Assembly (NCBI RefSeq): GCF_030209375.1 | Contig: NZ_JARVSC010000011.1 | Span: 1 to 64,000, forward strand | Source: Plantibacter sp. ME-Dv--P-122b | GTDB taxonomy: Bacteria; Actinomycetota; Actinomycetes; Actinomycetales; Microbacteriaceae | Direction: 5' to 3' | DNA length: 64,000 bases | In this document: in pieces, positions 42,409 through 50,193 of the stretch | How positions within the stretch are numbered: position 1 is the stretch's first letter | Layout of the letters: the number at the start of each line of letters is the position of its first letter | Made by a program: the position numbers and the translations under genes | Notes under the pieces: model-generated | The model's database searches: none | What the model saw: only the letters and a program-made list of their open reading frames with translations | Told to the model about the DNA's origin: nothing

Positions 42409-43902
42409 TCAGCGTCGCCGAGAGCTGAAGGCGACCGCCTGGTGACCCGTCTCGGTGACGTCGCGTTCCGCCGCGGCCCGCTCGCGGCCCAGGTCGAGCG
42501 ACCGGGAGAGGAGCACGTAGGCGATCGCGGAGGCGGCGAGACCGATGAACAGGGCGAGGTCGGCACCGCCGAGCGCCTGTGCGATCGGACCGGTGAACCA
42601 CACCGTCACCACGAACGGGATCATCGCGACGATCCCGATCACGTAGGCGAGGAGGCCGCGCCAGCCCCAAGCGCCGTAGACGCCGTTCGGGGTGAAGATG
42701 TCGCGGACCACGTAGTGGCCCTTCCGGACGAGGTAGTAGTCGACGAGGTTGATCGAGGTCCACGGCACGAGGACATAGAGCAGGACGACGAGGAAGCTGC
42801 TGAAGTTCGCCAGGAACTCGCCGGTGCTGAGGAGTGAGCCGATGACGGCGGCCGCGGCGATCGCGAGGCAGGTGATGACCCGCAGGGCACGTGTCGGCCG
42901 GACCGGTCGGATGGAGTCGATGATCGTGATGGTCTCGATCGAGGCCGCGTAGATGTTGACGGTGATGACGCTGATCAGTCCGGGCAGTGCGGCGATGAGC
43001 AGCCAGGTGCCCGAGCCGGGCAGGATGGCGTCGGCGGCTTCGCGGACCCCTTCGAGCGGGTCGGCGCCCTGGAACGCGCTGGCGACGAACGCGCCGAGGC
43101 CCATCAGCCAGACGGCACCGACGAACACGCCGCCGTAGGTGTAGGCCAGCGCGCGGCCCGGGTTCGTCTGCGGCGGGAGATACCGCGAGTAGTCGGAGAC
43201 GTACGGCGCCCAGCCGAGCGCGTAGGCCGCGGCGCCACCGAACTGCACGAGGAACGCCGTCCAGCTGAAGTTCGCGAGCGACAGGGCGTCGGCCGGGAGC
43301 GGCACGACGAAGGGGACGACGACGGTGAACAGCCCGAAGGTGATGAGGAACAGCGCCGTGAGCCACGACTGCGTGCGGTGGATCCAGGAGTATCCGAAGA
43401 TCGCGAGGAGGACGGCGACGCCGCTGATGAGCACGTACCAACCCGCACCGGCGTCGACACCGGTCGTCATGGTGAGGACGTCCGCGCCGAGCATCTGGTT
43501 GAACATGTTGAACCCGACGAGGCTGAAGACGACGATCGCGCAGATGAGGACGACGCCGCGGTAGCCGAACTGGGCGCGCGACTGGATCATCTGCGGGAGC
43601 CCGAGCTGCGGTCCCTGCGCCGAGTGGAAGGCCGTGAACACGGTGCCGACCGCCACGCCGAGCACGATCGCGAGGAGCGATGTCGCGAGGTTCGCTCCGA
43701 GCGCTGCGCCGAGCATGCCGGTCGCCAGGGTCGTCACCTGGGCGTTCGACATGAACCAGAGCGAGAACAGTGAGCGCGGGCGACCGTGACGCTCGGCGAG
43801 CGGGACCCAGTCGATCGAGCGGGACTCGACGAGGGACGGCTGGGTGTCCGACCCACCGATGGCGGAACCGGACGGGGACGTGGGGTCGGCGGGTGTCGCC
43901 AT
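42409..43902 (-). CDS. NCS1-family nucleobase/cation symporter
   Basis: A 497-residue, 12-helix transporter of the cytosine/purine/hydantoin permease family. Marks are the opening SLFSLWFMSNAQVTTLATGMLGA, QMIQSRAQFGYRG in helix 3, ALGWAPYVSDYSRYLP after helix 6 and VPWTSINLVDYYLVRKGHY in helix 10. The start follows GGAGG. It is divergent from the nitrilase gene across a 186-base control region with an inverted repeat. Together with the nitrilase and HisD-like enzyme it suggests uptake and use of a nitrogen heterocycle; the substrate is not evident. Confidence 0.92.
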   Translation of the reverse strand: MATPADPTSPSGSAIGGSDTQPSLVESRSIDWVPLAERHGRPRSLFSLWFMSNAQVTTLATGMLGAALGANLATSLLAIVLGVAVGTVFTAFHSAQGPQLGLPQMIQSRAQFGYRGVVLICAIVVFSLVGFNMFNQMLGADVLTMTTGVDAGAGWYVLISGVAVLLAIFGYSWIHRTQSWLTALFLITFGLFTVVVPFVVPLPADALSLANFSWTAFLVQFGGAAAYALGWAPYVSDYSRYLPPQTNPGRALAYTYGGVFVGAVWLMGLGAFVASAFQGADPLEGVREAADAILPGSGTWLLIAALPGLISVITVNIYAASIETITIIDSIRPVRPTRALRVITCLAIAAAAVIGSLLSTGEFLANFSSFLVVLLYVLVPWTSINLVDYYLVRKGHYVVRDIFTPNGVYGAWGWRGLLAYVIGIVAMIPFVVTVWFTGPIAQALGGADLALFIGLAASAIAYVLLSRSLDLGRERAAAERDVTETGHQAVAFSSRRR

Positions 43903-44025
43903 GGGCTGGCCTCCAGGGCTCGGGCGGTCGAGGAGTGGGACGGGCAGCGGGGGTCTGCCTCGGGTCGGGGACTCGCTCGTGCCGACGACGGTATCCGCAG
44001 GCCACCGGCGTCCACAATCGGCATG

Positions 44026-44046
44026 CCCCGATCGCAACCATCGGGG
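44026..44046. promoter_or_regulatory. Inverted repeat between permease and nitrilase genes
   Basis: CCCCGAT (44026-44032) and ATCGGGG (44040-44046) are separated by seven bases, directly upstream of the nitrilase -10 box where a -35 would be. It is a likely binding site for the LysR protein encoded at 44983. Confidence 0.5.
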
Positions 44047-44076
44047 AACACGATGGTCCCGTCCGCGAGGGCTTCG

Positions 44077-44082
44077 TATGAT
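44077..44082 (+). promoter_or_regulatory. Leaderless -10 box of the nitrilase gene
   Basis: TATGAT, then six bases, then ATG 44089. Confidence 0.5.
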
Positions 44083-44088
44083 CGCTGG

Positions 44089-44952
44089 ATGACCAGCACC
44101 GACCCCACGGGCGCCACCGACCACGCCGACCCCGCCGCGCGCACCATCCGGGTCCGCGCCCAGGAGCTCGCCCCCGTCCTCGGCGACCTCGACGGCAACC
44201 TGCGCACGATCGAGACGGCCATCAGGGGCGCCGTCGCGGACGGGGTACAGCTCCTCGTGCTGCCCGAACTCGCGACGAGCGGCTATTACCTGGGCAGCCC
44301 GGAGGTGGCCCGCGCGGTCGCGCTCCCGAGCGACGCACCCGTGTTCAGCGACTGGGCCTCGCTGCTCCCCGAGGACGCCGTGCTGGTCGTCGGCTTCTGC
44401 GAGCTGGACGGTTCGGAGATCCGCAACAGCGCGTTGGTCCTCGGTGCCGCGGGCGTGCTCGGGGTCTACCGGAAGGTGCACCTGTGGGACGAGGAGCAGT
44501 CCGTCTTCGTGGCGGGTCGCGAGGCCCAGCCGGTGGTCGAGACGCCGCTCGGCCGGCTCGGCGTCCTCGTCTGCTACGACCTCGAGTTCCCCGAGGTGCC
44601 GCGGGGGCTCGCGCTCCGAGGTGCGGACCTGCTCGTCGTCCCCACGAACTGGCCGCTCGTCGAACGGCCCGACGGCGAGCGGGCGCCCGAGGTCGTCCAG
44701 GCGATGGCGGCGGCACGCGCGTCCGCGATCCCGATCGTGTGCTGCGACCGCTCCGGCACCGAGGCCGGCAACCCCTGGACCGAGGGCACCACGATCATCC
44801 CGGCCGACGGGTGGCCCGTCGGCGAGAAGGACGCTCGGGGACGGGTGGACGCGACGATTCGCATCGACCGGGGCGCGACCCGGATCGGTCCGCGCAACGA
44901 CGTCCTCGCCGACCGACGGCCCGAGCTGTACGGGACGCTCACGGCGCAGTGA
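44089..44952 (+). CDS. Carbon-nitrogen hydrolase (nitrilase superfamily)
   Basis: A 287-residue amidase/carbamoylase-type enzyme. The catalytic triad is complete: Glu in LLVLPELATSGY, Lys in GVYRKVHLWDEE and Cys in LVCYDLEFPEVPRG. The nearby second Glu (VCYDLEFPE) is also conserved. Such enzymes hydrolyse amides, nitriles or N-carbamoyl compounds. Long in-frame upstream codons are not used; ATG 44089 follows a TATGAT box by six bases. The LysR regulator and HisD-like dehydrogenase lie downstream on the same strand. Confidence 0.92.
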   Translation: MTSTDPTGATDHADPAARTIRVRAQELAPVLGDLDGNLRTIETAIRGAVADGVQLLVLPELATSGYYLGSPEVARAVALPSDAPVFSDWASLLPEDAVLVVGFCELDGSEIRNSALVLGAAGVLGVYRKVHLWDEEQSVFVAGREAQPVVETPLGRLGVLVCYDLEFPEVPRGLALRGADLLVVPTNWPLVERPDGERAPEVVQAMAAARASAIPIVCCDRSGTEAGNPWTEGTTIIPADGWPVGEKDARGRVDATIRIDRGATRIGPRNDVLADRRPELYGTLTAQ

Positions 44953-44970
44953 CGGGAGAACGCTCCTCGC

Positions 44971-44976
44971 TAGGCT
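44971..44976 (+). promoter_or_regulatory. Leaderless -10 box of the LysR gene
   Basis: TAGGCT, then six bases, then ATG 44983. Confidence 0.5.
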
Positions 44977-44982
44977 GACCGC

Positions 44983-45915
44983 ATGACCCTCGCGCAACTC
45001 CGCGCCTTCCTCGCCGCCTATGAGAGCGGCTCGTTCACCGCCGCAGCCGCCGAACTCGACAGCAGCCAGGCGTCCGTGTCGGAGCTCGTCAGCCGCCTCG
45101 AGCGTGAGATCGGCCTGCAGCTGTTCGCCCGTGGTGCGCGTCGGCTCGTCCCGACGGCGGCCGCCGAGGAGTTGCGCGAGCATGCCAGACGCGCGGTCGC
45201 CGCCATCGACGGCGGACTCGACGCGCTCTCGGCGATCACCTCCCTCGACGGCGGCGTGTGCACCTTCGGCGTCCTGCGCAACGCCGCCTACTACGAGCTG
45301 TCCGACCTGGTGCAGCGCTTCCACCAGCGGTACCCCAATGTGCGCGTGCGACTCGTGGGGCTGAACTCGGCCCTCGTCGCGGACTCCGTGGCGAGCGGCG
45401 AGATCGAGGCCGGGCTCGTCGTCCTCCCGGTCCCCGTCACGGGCCTCGCGATCCGGCCCCTTTTCCGCGACGAGGTCTTCTACGCCTCCACCACCAGGGA
45501 TCCCGCGGCGGGCCCGGTCGGGATCGACGAGTTCGCGGACGCCAAGCTCGTGCTCTACGACGCCTACGCCGGTTGGCGGGACCCCACGCGGCTCCAACTG
45601 CTGGAGCGCGCTCGCCTGCAGGGACGGTCGATCGAACCGGCCGTCGAGGTCGAGCACGTGGAGACCGCCCTGAGCCTCGCGGCGACCGGGGCCGCCGACA
45701 CGATCGTGTCCGGCACGGTCGCCCGCACCGGCGGGTTCCCGGAGCAGCTGACGCTCACCCCCTTCGCCGAACCGCTCTACGACACGATCGCGCTCGTCCA
45801 GCGCGAGGGGGCCTACCTGTCGCCGGCAACCGCGCGGATCGCCGAGCTCGCCGAGCACACCCTGCTCGCGGCGGCGGAGCCCGACCAGGTGATCGCGACC
45901 ACTCCGAGACGCTGA
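44983..45915 (+). CDS. LysR-family transcription regulator
   Basis: A 310-residue regulator. The N-terminal winged helix is MTLAQLRAFLAAYESGSFTAAAAELDSSQASVSELVSRLEREIGLQLFARGARRLVPT, a textbook LysR start. The remaining 220 residues are the ligand-binding domain (LRLVGLN-type first strand seen as VRVRLVGLNSALVADSV, then EIEAGLVVLPVPVTGLAIRPL). Genomic position suggests it controls the flanking permease, nitrilase and dehydrogenase genes, perhaps through the inverted repeat at 44026. Confidence 0.94.
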   Translation: MTLAQLRAFLAAYESGSFTAAAAELDSSQASVSELVSRLEREIGLQLFARGARRLVPTAAAEELREHARRAVAAIDGGLDALSAITSLDGGVCTFGVLRNAAYYELSDLVQRFHQRYPNVRVRLVGLNSALVADSVASGEIEAGLVVLPVPVTGLAIRPLFRDEVFYASTTRDPAAGPVGIDEFADAKLVLYDAYAGWRDPTRLQLLERARLQGRSIEPAVEVEHVETALSLAATGAADTIVSGTVARTGGFPEQLTLTPFAEPLYDTIALVQREGAYLSPATARIAELAEHTLLAAAEPDQVIATTPRR

Positions 45916-45974
45916 GCGACACCCGCGAACCGGCGTATCGGATGACCCGATGGCTCGGGCAGGCACGTCCCCCG

Positions 45975-46003
45975 TTGTCGCCCCCGCGCCGCGTTCGTAC
46001 GCT
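45975..46003 (+). promoter_or_regulatory. Promoter of the HisD-like gene
   Basis: TTGTCG (45975-45980), a 17-base spacer and TACGCT (45998-46003), then six bases to ATG 46010. This is the best-formed leaderless promoter in the window. Confidence 0.55.
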
Positions 46004-46009
46004 CGCAGC

Positions 46010-47326
46010 ATGCGTTTCAGTCCTCCCGTGCTCCAGTCCCTCGACGGCTCCTTCCGTCACCTCAAGACCCCGCTCGTCGACGCCCCACCGGCGCAGCGCG
46101 ACCCGGCCGTCATCGAGACCGTCTCCGCGATGCTCCTCGACATCGAGCGACGCGGCATGGACGCCGTGCTCGACGCCGCGCGACGGCTCGACCGGTACGA
46201 CGGCGGTGACGTCGAGCTGACGCCCGAGCAGATCGCGACCAGTGGCGACCGCCTCCCCGCGGACCTCCGCGCCGCCATCGACCTCGGCGGCGAGCGCACC
46301 CGTGCCTTCGCCCAGGAGCAGCGATCACACCTGCAGGACTTCGAGACCGAGCTTGTCCCCGGACTCGTCACGGGCGTGAAGTACGTGCCCGTCTCCCGTG
46401 TGGGCGCCTACCTCCCGGCCGGCCGGTTCCCGCTCACCGCCAGCGCGTTCATGACGGTCGGTGTGGCCAAGCAGGCCGGCGTGCCGACGGTCATCGCCTG
46501 CACCCCGCCGCAGCCGAACGGTGGTGCGAACGACGCCGTGGTCTACGCCGCGCACGTGTCGGGTGTCGACCGGGTCTTCGTCCTCGGTGGGGTCCAGGCG
46601 CTCGCCGCCATGGCCTACGGGCTGCTCGGTGAGCTACCGATCGACATGCTCGTCGGTGCGGGCAACGCCTTCGTCGCCGAGGCGAAGCGACAGCTGTTCG
46701 GCACGGTCGCGATCGACCTCCTCGCCGGTCCGTCCGAAGTGGCCGTCCTCGCGGACGAGACCGCGGACCCGATCCTGGTGGCCGCCGACCTGCTCGGCCA
46801 GGCCGAGCACGGACCCAACTCGCCGGCCGCGCTCGTGACCACGTCGGAGGAGCTCGGCCGCGCGGTCATCGCCGAGGTCGAACGCCAGCTCCCGACGCTC
46901 TCGACCGAGTCGATCTGCGGGCCGGCCTGGCGCGACTACGGCTCCGTGACCGTGGCCGACGACCGCGAGACCGCCGCGGCGCTCATGGACGACCTCGCTC
47001 CGGAGCACCTCGAAGTCATCACGGCCGACGACGCCTGGTACCACGGGCGACTGCTCAACTACGGGTCGATCTTCCTCGGCCCGTGGAGTACCGTCGCCTA
47101 CTCGGACAAGGGCATGGCGGGGACGAACCACGTGCTGCCGACCGCCGGCGGCGCCAAGCACAGCGCCGGGCTCTCGGTGTCGCGGTTCCTGAAGCCGCTC
47201 ACGTACCAGCGGATCGCCGAGTCGGCGACGCCCCAGCTGGCCGACGCGGTGCAGGTCATCTCCGATTCGGAGGGCATGGCGGCGCACAGCGCGACCGCGA
47301 CCCTGCGGACGGCCCGCCTGCGCTGA
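46010..47326 (+). CDS. Histidinol dehydrogenase-family alcohol dehydrogenase (HpsN-like)
   Basis: A 438-residue zinc- and NAD-dependent enzyme. HisD-family residues are present: Gln and His in LLGQAEHGPNS, the catalytic Glu-His in LAPEHLEV, Asp in VAYSDKGMAGTNHVLPT and the last His in SEGMAAHSATA. The YSDK form replaces the G-D-Y of true histidinol dehydrogenases and is typical of the catabolic branch that includes sulfopropanediol dehydrogenase HpsN. Absence of other his genes supports a catabolic role. The substrate is probably an alcohol arising from the compound taken up by the NCS1 permease, by context only. Confidence 0.85.
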   Translation: MRFSPPVLQSLDGSFRHLKTPLVDAPPAQRDPAVIETVSAMLLDIERRGMDAVLDAARRLDRYDGGDVELTPEQIATSGDRLPADLRAAIDLGGERTRAFAQEQRSHLQDFETELVPGLVTGVKYVPVSRVGAYLPAGRFPLTASAFMTVGVAKQAGVPTVIACTPPQPNGGANDAVVYAAHVSGVDRVFVLGGVQALAAMAYGLLGELPIDMLVGAGNAFVAEAKRQLFGTVAIDLLAGPSEVAVLADETADPILVAADLLGQAEHGPNSPAALVTTSEELGRAVIAEVERQLPTLSTESICGPAWRDYGSVTVADDRETAAALMDDLAPEHLEVITADDAWYHGRLLNYGSIFLGPWSTVAYSDKGMAGTNHVLPTAGGAKHSAGLSVSRFLKPLTYQRIAESATPQLADAVQVISDSEGMAAHSATATLRTARLR

Positions 47327-47350
47327 GGCGGTCGGCGCGCACCCGCTTCG

Positions 47351-48010
47351 TCAGTCACCCTGGCGGAGCGAGTGCAGGGCCTCCTGCATCGCCTCGTCGA
47401 AGTCCAGCTCGGGGTCGTGGAGGATCCGGGCGGTCGCGCGGGCGTGCGCACGGGCCTCACGGTCGAACGCGTCGGATGCAGCCGTCTGTTCGACAGGTTC
47501 GATCGAGGGCTCGCCGATCGTGTCGAACGCGCGTGTGAGGCTGAGCTGCACCTCGCGATCGCCCCGGCCGAACTGCCTCGCCAGCAGCTCGGCGAGTGCC
47601 GGTGCCTCCCGCTCGGGGACGACCCCTGCGGCGGTGCGCCATGCGGCTCGGGCGACCTGATCCTCCTCGTCCTCAAGCAGTGCGAGGGTGATGGCCGACC
47701 AGGTGCGTGGGTCCCCGGTCTTGGAGAGGGTGTGCAGCGCCTGGCTGCGGGCTTGCGGGAAGACCGACCCGAGTTCCTCCATCAGGCGGGGCACGGTCAC
47801 GTCCGGATCGTGCCGCACGAGCGCCCAGGTGAGCATGTCGCGGACGAAGAAGTCGGGCTCCACAGCGCATCGGTCGATGAGGACCTCGATGTAGGCGGTC
47901 TTCGGGGTGGTGCCCGCCGCGAGCGCTGCCTGGAGTCGGTCCGAGGGGACGGGTGCGCGGAGGGCGATGCCCAGACCGTTCGCCGCGGCGGCGTCGTGCT
48001 CCTGGCTCAT
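47351..48010 (-). CDS. HEAT-repeat-like protein
   Basis: A 219-residue, all-helical acidic protein with recurring units of about 30 residues of HEAT type (DMLTWALVRHDPDVTVPRLMEEL, ARSQALHTLSKTGDPRTWSAI, DQVARAAWRTAAGVVPEREAPAL). These usually serve as protein-protein scaffolds. GAGGAG precedes the ATG. No partner is apparent; the neighbouring HisD-like gene converges with it. Confidence 0.8.
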   Translation of the reverse strand: MSQEHDAAAANGLGIALRAPVPSDRLQAALAAGTTPKTAYIEVLIDRCAVEPDFFVRDMLTWALVRHDPDVTVPRLMEELGSVFPQARSQALHTLSKTGDPRTWSAITLALLEDEEDQVARAAWRTAAGVVPEREAPALAELLARQFGRGDREVQLSLTRAFDTIGEPSIEPVEQTAASDAFDREARAHARATARILHDPELDFDEAMQEALHSLRQGD

Positions 48011-48211
48011 GGTCCGCTCCTCAGGTTCTGCATCCCGTCTCAGACCAGCGTACGTGCGGCAGACGGTTCGAGGTCCCTCAAGCCGTACGCCTACCGCCCG
48101 ACAACGGTCGCGCCGACGACACTGTCCACGACAGGCAGCACCCCACTTTGATTAATTAGTCATGAAAGGTCTTGACCTGCGACGGGTGACCGGGAAGTCT
48201 ATTGGGACCGT

Positions 48212-48229
48212 CGTCTCAATGAGGAGACG
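48212..48229 (+). promoter_or_regulatory. Inverted repeat in the GH26 leader
   Basis: CGTCTC and GAGACG are separated by six bases and stand 17 bases before ATG 48246. It could be an mRNA hairpin or an operator. An AT-rich TGATTAATTAG stretch and a TTGACC lie further upstream, but no clean -10 was found. Confidence 0.35.
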
Positions 48230-48245
48230 CGGGAAGGAGACGATG

Positions 48246-49253
48246 ATGCAGTCACACATCCGTGCCGCACGACTGGCGCTCGCCACCGTGCTCGTGGTCG
48301 GCCTGGTGGGAGCAGGGGTCGGCCAATCGGCACCCGCGGAGGCGTTCCCGGCGAAGACGAAGGCGTCGGTGATCCAGTACCTCCGGTCGATCACCGGTTC
48401 GAACGTCGTATCGGGTCAGCACAACAAGGAACCAGCGAGTGCTCCCGGCCAGTACACCCAGCAGGTGAAGGACGTCACCGGTCAGTACCCGGGGCTGTGG
48501 GGTGGCGACCTCATGTTCCGCGGCCAGGACGCCGCGAACCGGCAGCGGGTGATCGACCAGGCGAAGACGGAGTGGGCGAACGGTTCGCTCGTCGCGCTCA
48601 CCTGGCACGCCTGTTCACCGACGGGGCCGTCCACCTGCGAGTTCGAGGGCGGAGTGAAGACCCAGATCTCGAACACCCAGTTCACCCAGATCGTCACGGG
48701 CGGCACCGCCCTCAACGCGACGTGGCGGCAGCGCATGGCTGAGGTGGTGCCCTACCTGCGGCAGCTCAAGGACGCCGGCGTCCCCGTCCTGTTCCGGCCG
48801 TTCCACGAGATGAACGAGACCTGGAACTGGTGGGGTGGCCGGTCGGGCGCGAACGGCGGGGCGAAGATCTTCCAGCAGATGCGTGACTACTTCGATGCGC
48901 AGGGACTCGACAACCTGATCTGGGTCTGGAACGTGCAGGACAACCCTGCCGGCGGTTGGGCCAACTACTACCCGGGGAACTCGTACGTCGACGTCGTCTC
49001 ACTCGACGTCTGGTACAAGAACTACCCGAGCGCCGCCGACTATCAGCAGATACAGACGATCGCCGGTACCAAGCCGATCGCGATCGCCGAGTTGGGGAAG
49101 GCACCCGACGCGAACCTCCTGCAGTCGCAGACACGCTGGTCGTACTTCATGATCTGGTCGGAGCAACTGCGTGCCAACAACTCCAACGCCGAGATCCAGA
49201 ACGCCTACTTCCACCCGCGAGTGTTCAACCAGGGCGAGGTGGTCCTGCCCTAG
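48246..49253 (+). CDS. Secreted GH26 beta-mannanase
   Basis: A 335-residue extracellular enzyme. Sec signal peptide about residues 1-33 (RAARLALATVLVVGLVGAGV, cut near APAEA-F). The GH26 barrel contains VVSGQHNKEP, PGLWGGDL, LTWHACSP, the acid/base Glu in VLFRPFHEMNETWNWWGG and the nucleophile Glu in IAIAELGKAPD. It cleaves internal beta-1,4-mannosidic bonds; no binding module is present. ATG 48246 has AGGAG at six bases; ATG 48243 is also possible. The downstream GntR, esterase and importer suggest use of acetylated mannan, with the alpha-galactosidase at 29352 as a possible helper. Confidence 0.92.
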   Translation: MQSHIRAARLALATVLVVGLVGAGVGQSAPAEAFPAKTKASVIQYLRSITGSNVVSGQHNKEPASAPGQYTQQVKDVTGQYPGLWGGDLMFRGQDAANRQRVIDQAKTEWANGSLVALTWHACSPTGPSTCEFEGGVKTQISNTQFTQIVTGGTALNATWRQRMAEVVPYLRQLKDAGVPVLFRPFHEMNETWNWWGGRSGANGGAKIFQQMRDYFDAQGLDNLIWVWNVQDNPAGGWANYYPGNSYVDVVSLDVWYKNYPSAADYQQIQTIAGTKPIAIAELGKAPDANLLQSQTRWSYFMIWSEQLRANNSNAEIQNAYFHPRVFNQGEVVLP

Positions 49254-49257
49254 CCGC

Positions 49258-49983
49258 TCAGCGGATTCCGAGCAGGGCGGCGACCCGGTGGCGCAGCCCT
49301 GCTCGGACGAGCCTGGCGTGGTCCCGAGCGGCGGTCCTCGCATCATCGGGCTTCCCGGCGGCGACGGCGTCGAGCAGCTGTTCGTGGACCGCGAGGGAAT
49401 CCTCGGAGGTCTCGTCGCGGACGAGTCGGCCCCCGTAGGCGGAACGCTGCGTCGAGACCAACGCGCTCTCGATCCCGTCAAGGAGGAAGGACAGGACTTC
49501 GCTACCCGCTGCATCGACGAGGGCTGCATGGAACTCGCCGTTGGCCACGCCGAGCGCGTCGCCGGACGGTGCGTGGCGCATGCGGTCGAGGGCGGATCGC
49601 GCAGAGTCCACCGCGTGGGAGGCCGACGGCGACGACTGCTCGGCCGCCCGTTGAGCGACGAACTCGTCGAGGAAGTCTCTGATCTGCGCGAGCTCGATCA
49701 GTCGCTGTGGGTCGCGTCGGACCAGGGCTCCGAGTTGCACACCGAGCACCTCGCTCGTCGGACGGGTGACGGTGCCCCTGCGTCCTCGGCCCAGCTCGAT
49801 CAGCCCTCGGCCGCTGAGGACCTTCAGCACCTCACGGACCGTGGCCCGGCTGATCCCGTAGCGCTCGCAGAGCTCGGACTCGCTCGGCAGCTTCGCTCCG
49901 AACTCGAACTCGTCGGCGAGTTCCCGCTGCAGTTCGTCCGCGATGTCCTCGACCCGCGACTCGGTCCCTCCGGTGCGATCCAT
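49258..49983 (-). CDS. GntR/FadR-family regulator (FCD domain)
   Basis: A 241-residue regulator. N-terminal winged helix: ELADEFEFGAKLPSESELCERYGISRATVREVLKVLSGRGLIELGRGRRGTVT. The C-terminal FCD ligand-binding domain is helical with metal-site residues Asp and His (RDFLDEF, NGEFHAALVDAAG, HEQLLDAV, ARDHARLV). It is divergent from the esterase/importer operon. The TACCTT box six bases before its ATG is abutted by operator-like sequence, suggesting autoregulation. Confidence 0.92.
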   Translation of the reverse strand: MDRTGGTESRVEDIADELQRELADEFEFGAKLPSESELCERYGISRATVREVLKVLSGRGLIELGRGRRGTVTRPTSEVLGVQLGALVRRDPQRLIELAQIRDFLDEFVAQRAAEQSSPSASHAVDSARSALDRMRHAPSGDALGVANGEFHAALVDAAGSEVLSFLLDGIESALVSTQRSAYGGRLVRDETSEDSLAVHEQLLDAVAAGKPDDARTAARDHARLVRAGLRHRVAALLGIR

Positions 49984-49989
49984 GACGCG

Positions 49990-50045
49990 AAGGTATCAGA
50001 CAACTTTCGCAGGGCGACAACAGCGATTGAAAGTTATCAGACAGC
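49990..50045. promoter_or_regulatory. GntR promoter with two operator-like sites
   Basis: Minus-strand TACCTT at 49990-49995 is the probable -10 (six bases before ATG 49983). TCAGACAACTTTCGC begins at 49996, and GAAAGTTATCAGACAGC ends near 50045. Both contain TCAGACA beside an AACTTTC or GAAAGTT half, related to the palindrome at 50129. Confidence 0.5.
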
Positions 50046-50128
50046 TTCGCGGGCCTGTTCTCGCGAGAACGGCGCAGAAACTGACTACTTAGGCCAGTGC
50101 CATCATCGAAAGCATGAAGATTTTCGAG

Positions 50129-50147
50129 AAAGTTGCTTGACAACTTT
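50129..50147. promoter_or_regulatory. Palindromic operator of the esterase/importer operon
   Basis: AAAGTTG (50129-50135), five bases, CAACTTT (50141-50147): a perfect 7-5-7 palindrome overlapping the -35 box. It is a good candidate for binding by the divergent GntR protein. Confidence 0.65.
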
Positions 50148-50166
50148 TGCCCGTGAGGCGCAAGAT
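50137..50166 (+). promoter_or_regulatory. Promoter of the esterase/importer operon
   Basis: TTGACA (50137-50142), an 18-base spacer and CAAGAT (50161-50166). The -35 lies inside the palindromic operator. Confidence 0.55.
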
Positions 50167-50193
50167 CGATCCGTCAACGTCGATGGGAGTCAG

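Noticed and set aside
42409-46011. A 1200-codon open frame on the minus strand
   Set aside because: Only the part up to 43902 (the NCS1 permease) is coding. The rest is a high-GC shadow of the nitrilase and LysR genes on the plus strand.
46010-47326. Histidine biosynthesis gene hisD
   Set aside because: No other his gene is nearby, the catabolic-type YSDK motif is present, and the neighbours are a permease, a nitrilase and a LysR regulator.
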